Source: Siphonodentalium dalli
Taxonomy: Eukaryota > Mollusca > Scaphopoda > Gadilida > Siphonodentaliidae
Direction of reading: 5' to 3'
Assembly (NCBI GenBank): GCA_032622095.1
Contig: CP136069.1
Location: 45,236,194-45,300,193, forward strand
Length of the DNA stretch: 64,000 nucleotides
Position numbers and translations under genes: made by a program
Part shown: positions 59,799 to 64,000 of the stretch, in pieces
Layout: the number at the start of each line of letters is the position of its first letter
Position numbering within the stretch: the first letter of the stretch is position 1
Notes under the pieces: model-generated
Databases searched by the model: none
Told to the model about the DNA's origin: nothing
What the model saw: only the letters and a program-made list of their open reading frames with translations

Positions 59799-61966
59799 TA
59801 GTATGGTCATTAGGCGGTTAGACCCAGAATAAATTGGTAAAGAAGCCGTTTTGGTCTCAAAACGCGCGGACTAGTTTGCTGAACAACATATACAAAATCT
59901 GCTAAAATCCGCTTTCGTGAAACTTCTCAATTCAACATGGCGTCCAAAATGGCAGTTGGTATCGGGAAATGTCGAGGTTCTGTGGTAGGTGCATCCATTA
60001 GTGCCAAATTTGTAATAAATTGAAATATGCAATAGCGGTACTTTGTCGTAAACCATATATGTAGAATGTCTGTCCCAAAATGGCCGCCAAACTGGACAAA
60101 ATCGAATGAAAATTACATTTTTGCAAAATTGATTAGCTAGTCCTATAAGAGTGAACAAACGCTCGAATTACGCAAGGAAAGATGATTGCCGAGTATAGAA
60201 GAAACTTTTTGTTAGAGATGCACGAATTCTCTCGAATGTATCTCAAGAGAGAGCAAGGAAAGCAGGGTCTCATACGAAGGTTAAATCCTGACTTTTGGGC
60301 GACTAGAAACGGAATAACAATGCAGTTTTATCTGTAATTTTTGTCTTGAATCGTGTAATATATATGTGTAACTAAACAGCTAAACGGGATTTAGTATGGA
60401 TGTATTGAATCTGTGACCTTTTCTAGAGGCAGAGATATATGTACTCAAAGCAGTATCACGAGTGTGACCAATTATAATTTATTTTGATATCTACAACACC
60501 AAAACTTTTAAAATTCACTACAGTTTGAGAGATATGCATAGAGTACTGGGCAAAATATGTAGATCCTATTGTTCGGGTCTGGAAATATTGGTCATAGTTG
60601 CCTAAAATCAAGCGATGAAACATGAATATTTCGGTTGTATCACAAAAATGCATGTTGGTATATTATGAACGCAATTTATCAAACCACAAAGGAGTACCAT
60701 ATAGTATATTCAATAAATTCTAAAATTTACCAAAATTGCCTACATACTCTGTGGCAGAGACTGGGTTTATACGTGAAAATTATATTTACTTATATTCATC
60801 AATGCCGCATATACAGTAAACTTATTACGTTGTCTGCAACCGCATAACCGCGTTTACACATTATCATTAATGTTACACACATATGCTCCACACAAAACCA
60901 CAAATAGCAGCGTTGGGTGGGTGCTCAACATTGAAATAACAGCTATAAACGCTAATAACCTGATATTTAGCACACTTTTGTGTGTGGCATTGGCAAGATA
61001 TTTTAAAACAACAACATACTGAACATTAATATTGTGCATTGCGTGGTAGCATATTCCAGTTGTACAGTACTGACTGAAGTCATTTTAACAACACTGTCTA
61101 CTAAGAAACTGGGTTGGTAGAAGCATGAACTTTAGTCTTAAACTGAATGTACGATGTACCGTCTCTTTGACATTGTGAGATGGTGGGCTAATCTAGTGAA
61201 TAGAATAGTGTTTCTTTACAGTATAATAAGCATTGCTACATACGTGTATGGTTTATTATCACTGAGAGTGTTGAAACATTCGGGAATTTAACTATTATGC
61301 ACTCTACAAGGCTATGCGCTTCAGTTTTTGCGTTACATTCCATAATTAATCATCATGCCGAATGAAACTACCACACCCTGTGTGGCGAAACATTGCTTCG
61401 TGTGCTGCATGCCCAATATTATTATGTTTGGTCCGGCTGTTGGGTGTATTCTAAGGAGAAAACCCGAACTTTCAACACCGGATTGACTTGTGTTGTAGTC
61501 ACCAATAAATCCTTCAGATGGATCTGTTTTAATTGATCTGTGTACCTTTAACGATATTTAATACCAGACTTGTATATGACCAATACGTATTTTTACGAAT
61601 AGGGTTATCCAATATGTTGCTTTGGTAGTGGCATGACTTGAAGTTGCAGCCATTTTGACGGCCATTTCATGTCCGCGAGTATTATTTTCTGACCGTGTTC
61701 CTCTATTCGCTTTCGTACTCTATTTTCACACCCACTAGCATGTCTGCGTAATTCCTAGGCCACAATATATCGTATATTGACTTATTTCGATAACTGATAT
61801 CATATAGGCAACCAAGTTGGACGCCATCTTGGATAACAAAGTTTCCCCAAAGCGGATTTTAGATATGTTATACGGAGGACTCTCCTGCGTCTATTGACAC
61901 CAACATCGCTTCTTTACCAATTTACTCCGGGTTAACCCATCATTTCGCGTACTACGACCATACTAG
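59799..61966. mobile_element. TIR element of ~2.2 kb, TA-flanked, no transposase seen
   Basis: Left end GTATGGTCATTAGGCGG...GAATAAATTGGTAAAGAAGC...CTAAAATCCGC and the reverse complement of the right end, GTATGGTCGTAGTACGCG...GAGTAAATTGGTAAAGAAGC...CTAAAATCCGC, agree over ~120 bases. Flanked by TA. The interior contains only short ORFs. Confidence 0.7.
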
Positions 61967-62574
61967 TATGCAACTTTGCTGAGGTTTGAAAAGGGTACAT
62001 AGGATTGGATTTCACGCTTAAATTTATCGGCATGGGGCCTGCAGGTACTTGGAAAATGCATTAAACACCTCTTGAAAGTCAAGGTCATGATAATTTAATA
62101 GTATTATTAAAAAATAATATTTAAAATTTTATGATTAAGGGAATCAAGCAAGTACTCAAAATAGAGAACATTAATTTCTAGCAAATGATACCTGGGGGTT
62201 GGGACCCAATGTAACTTTTCATAGGAAGATCTGTACATTTTGTCATATTATAAAAGCTGTTTGCCTATTCCCTTTTTTGGTGCTAGCAGTCCCTTCAACC
62301 CAGGTATATGTTCAGCTAAATTATGAAGGAAGGTGGAAGGCTTCCCTCAATTATTTTCTTTGGCATACGATCAGTAGATGGTAATCATGAAACCACCATG
62401 ACTTTTTTTTCTTTTAGTGATCTTGTCGCACCATGATATTGAGCCCACTGCTTAAAAATTTAACAAAGCTATATAAGCCAAAATGTCAGCATACTTTCCT
62501 TCCAGTAATGTTGTACAATGAGAGAATTAGAAAATAGCATCCTATAACGAGAGCTGTGTGTCAATATATGACTG

Positions 62575-62775
62575 TCGTAATTCCAACTAAGGGCCATAAC
62601 TCTGGTGAAAATTGGCAGGCAGAACCCAAATTAGAACTGAACTGAATTTTGGGCTAGTAAACTAACATACCAAATTTCATTCTATTGAGTTCAGAGTTAC
62701 TAAAGTTATCATCCAGAAAAGAAACAAGTAAACTGACAGATGGTTGGACAGACCAATAACATAATATGTCACGTT
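62575..62775. repeat. Dispersed repeat, uninterrupted copy
   Basis: GGGCCATAACTCTGGTGAAA to TTGGACAGACCAATAACATA. Same family as 50815-50910 plus 51093-51110, where a palindromic MITE interrupts it. Confidence 0.65.
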
Positions 62776-63232
62776 TTTAAAAACAGGTGTATAAAACTGC
62801 AATATTGGTTGGTGTCTGCACCAACACACATAGAATGTGTGACTTTGAACATTTAAATAGACATAGTGAAATTAAGTGTCATTATTATGTTATCCCATTA
62901 ATCATGAGTTACATATGCAAGCCTTCATTACACTGTATCATGTACATTTTAATGTGTTGCCGTAAGACCATCCCACCACATAATAGCTTTAACATCAGAA
63001 GTATGCTAGTATCATGTAGCTGGCAACAAAAAAAAAGAGAATAACTGATAGTTTATACATAGATATAAAATGTAAACATGTTACAACACAACTCCTTATT
63101 GTATTTAAGGTAGTGCAGAGTTGGTTTATTTAACATTGATCATCATGGTAAATTTTTCAGCAACCTAATCTTCCAGAATTGAAGCTACATCCTCAAATTT
63201 ATGGATTCCTTGAAAAGCTGGAGCTCTCATCT
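62775..63232. repeat. Repeat block, copy 2
   Basis: Direct counterpart of 51175-51632. A palindromic MITE sits at its right end here (63234-63378) but not in copy 1, giving an empty-site comparison. Confidence 0.85.
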
Positions 63233-63233
63233 A

Positions 63234-63378
63234 CAGTTATGCCCTAAGTAATCGACCTCTTAACCAAAGCAGAGCTTTCCGATGAATGGCAACAAGCCAT
63301 ATTTCCAACTAAATCCTGAAAAGTTACCCATAATTCTTTCTGCTTTGGTTAAGAGGTCGATTACTTAGGGCATTACTG
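63234..63378. mobile_element. Palindromic MITE, 145 bp, TA target site
   Basis: CAGTTATGCCCTAAGTAATC...GATTACTTAGGGCATTACTG, TA on both sides. One arm is shortened. 63379-63957 holds nothing else recognisable. Confidence 0.88.
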
Positions 63379-63957
63379 TAGTTGGCTAATTTCTCATAGA
63401 TACCATAAAATCTATTTACACTACCATAAAAATAACACTATTCAAAAAAAAATCCACGTTCTCTACCAATTTTAATCTATATGAACTAAAAAAACAGTGG
63501 GTGTACAAAATCACAATATTAGCATTGTTTTTTTCTGATTTTAATATTTACTGTTTGATTTACCGGTTATTTAGTTTTTATAAATAATTTTTTATGTTCA
63601 AAAACATGTCACCTAATTTTGAGGTATGAATTATCTGTCTTTAAATCTCAAAGTTACCTGCAGTGGCTAATACAATGACTAGTTTACAATGAATAAGATA
63701 AGATCAATTCATTTAAAAGTAGGAGGTAATAACATTATACAGACACAAGCTAAGTCATCCTAGTTAAAAATACCTAATTGTAAGTTGCAACAGTCAAAAT
63801 TTTGATCTATCCTGATCTATCAAGTAATAAAATTACTATTTTATTTTTTAAAAACACCAGAACAATCAGTATAATTTGCAGTTCCGAGGAATCAATTCTT
63901 TTAAATTTCCGAATCGTGAGGAACTGACATTTCTGTGATGGTGTTAAAATTGGCCAT

Positions 63958-64000
63958 CACTTTCATGATGGGAGCTGCGCTAGTGCAGCATTAAAGATCA
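63958..64000. mobile_element. TTAA MITE end running off the window (tentative)
   Basis: TTTCATGATGGGAGCTGCGC...GCAGCATTAAA is the reverse complement of the terminal segment of the 45350-45574 element (TTTAATGCTGCACCAGCGCAG...). Only about 40 bases are visible. Confidence 0.5.

Noticed and set aside
1-64000. CRISPR arrays, operons, bacterial promoters, tRNA or rRNA genes
   Set aside because: The tandem repeats have no unique spacers, the gene has spliceosomal introns, and no tRNA cloverleaf or rRNA sequence was recognised by eye.

Overview
Eukaryotic, AT-rich, intron-rich invertebrate DNA. The mixture of a DIRS-like retrotransposon, TTAA-flanked (piggyBac-type), TA-flanked and hAT-type short elements, many minisatellites and SINE-like repeats ending in GGACGGAC runs suggests a mollusc, perhaps a bivalve. 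That is inference from repeat style; no species-diagnostic gene is present. There is one 100-base assembly gap (3467-3566) and several long C/G runs.

The one host gene I can support is NUP188 on the minus strand. I reconstructed 26 exons from 47667 down to the stop at 9438. All reading phases agree across the 25 introns. They encode the last ~1197 residues, collinear with vertebrate Nup188 as I remember it, from just before the central solenoid to the RRGAPSSP-like C-terminal tail. The first ~500 residues are not visible between 47.7 and 64 kb and should lie beyond the right edge, so the intron upstream of the first visible exon exceeds 16 kb. Several exons have partial duplicates in neighbouring introns or in the 3' flank.

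Layout: 1-9.4 kb is intergenic: degenerate tandem repeats, a large minisatellite (4.1-5.7 kb), a zinc-finger-like ORF broken by the gap, a hAT-like element (6.5-7.3 kb) and hAT MITEs. 9.4-47.7 kb is NUP188. Its intron between exons 13 and 14 carries a ~6 kb DIRS-like tyrosine-recombinase retrotransposon (gag, RT-RNase H and YR on the minus strand, with inverted termini and an internal complementary region) inserted inside a 34-bp minisatellite. Three recurrent MITE families fill the other introns: a palindromic TA-flanked family, a TTAA-flanked family carrying one or two ~70-nt hairpins, and a hAT family with 8-bp target duplications. Some are nested in each other. 47.7-64 kb holds a ~1.8 kb foldback element, a GC-rich degraded gene for a zinc-finger plus SF1-helicase protein (52.2-54.8 kb), a 1.1 kb hAT element with perfect target duplication, a ~2.2 kb TIR element, and two diverged copies of one repeat block (51.2-51.6 and 62.8-63.2 kb).

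The genes do not form a functional unit: NUP188 is a nuclear-pore scaffold gene and the rest is mobile DNA. The most unusual item is the degraded helicase gene; the best internal evidence of recent activity is the set of clean target-site duplications and nested insertions.
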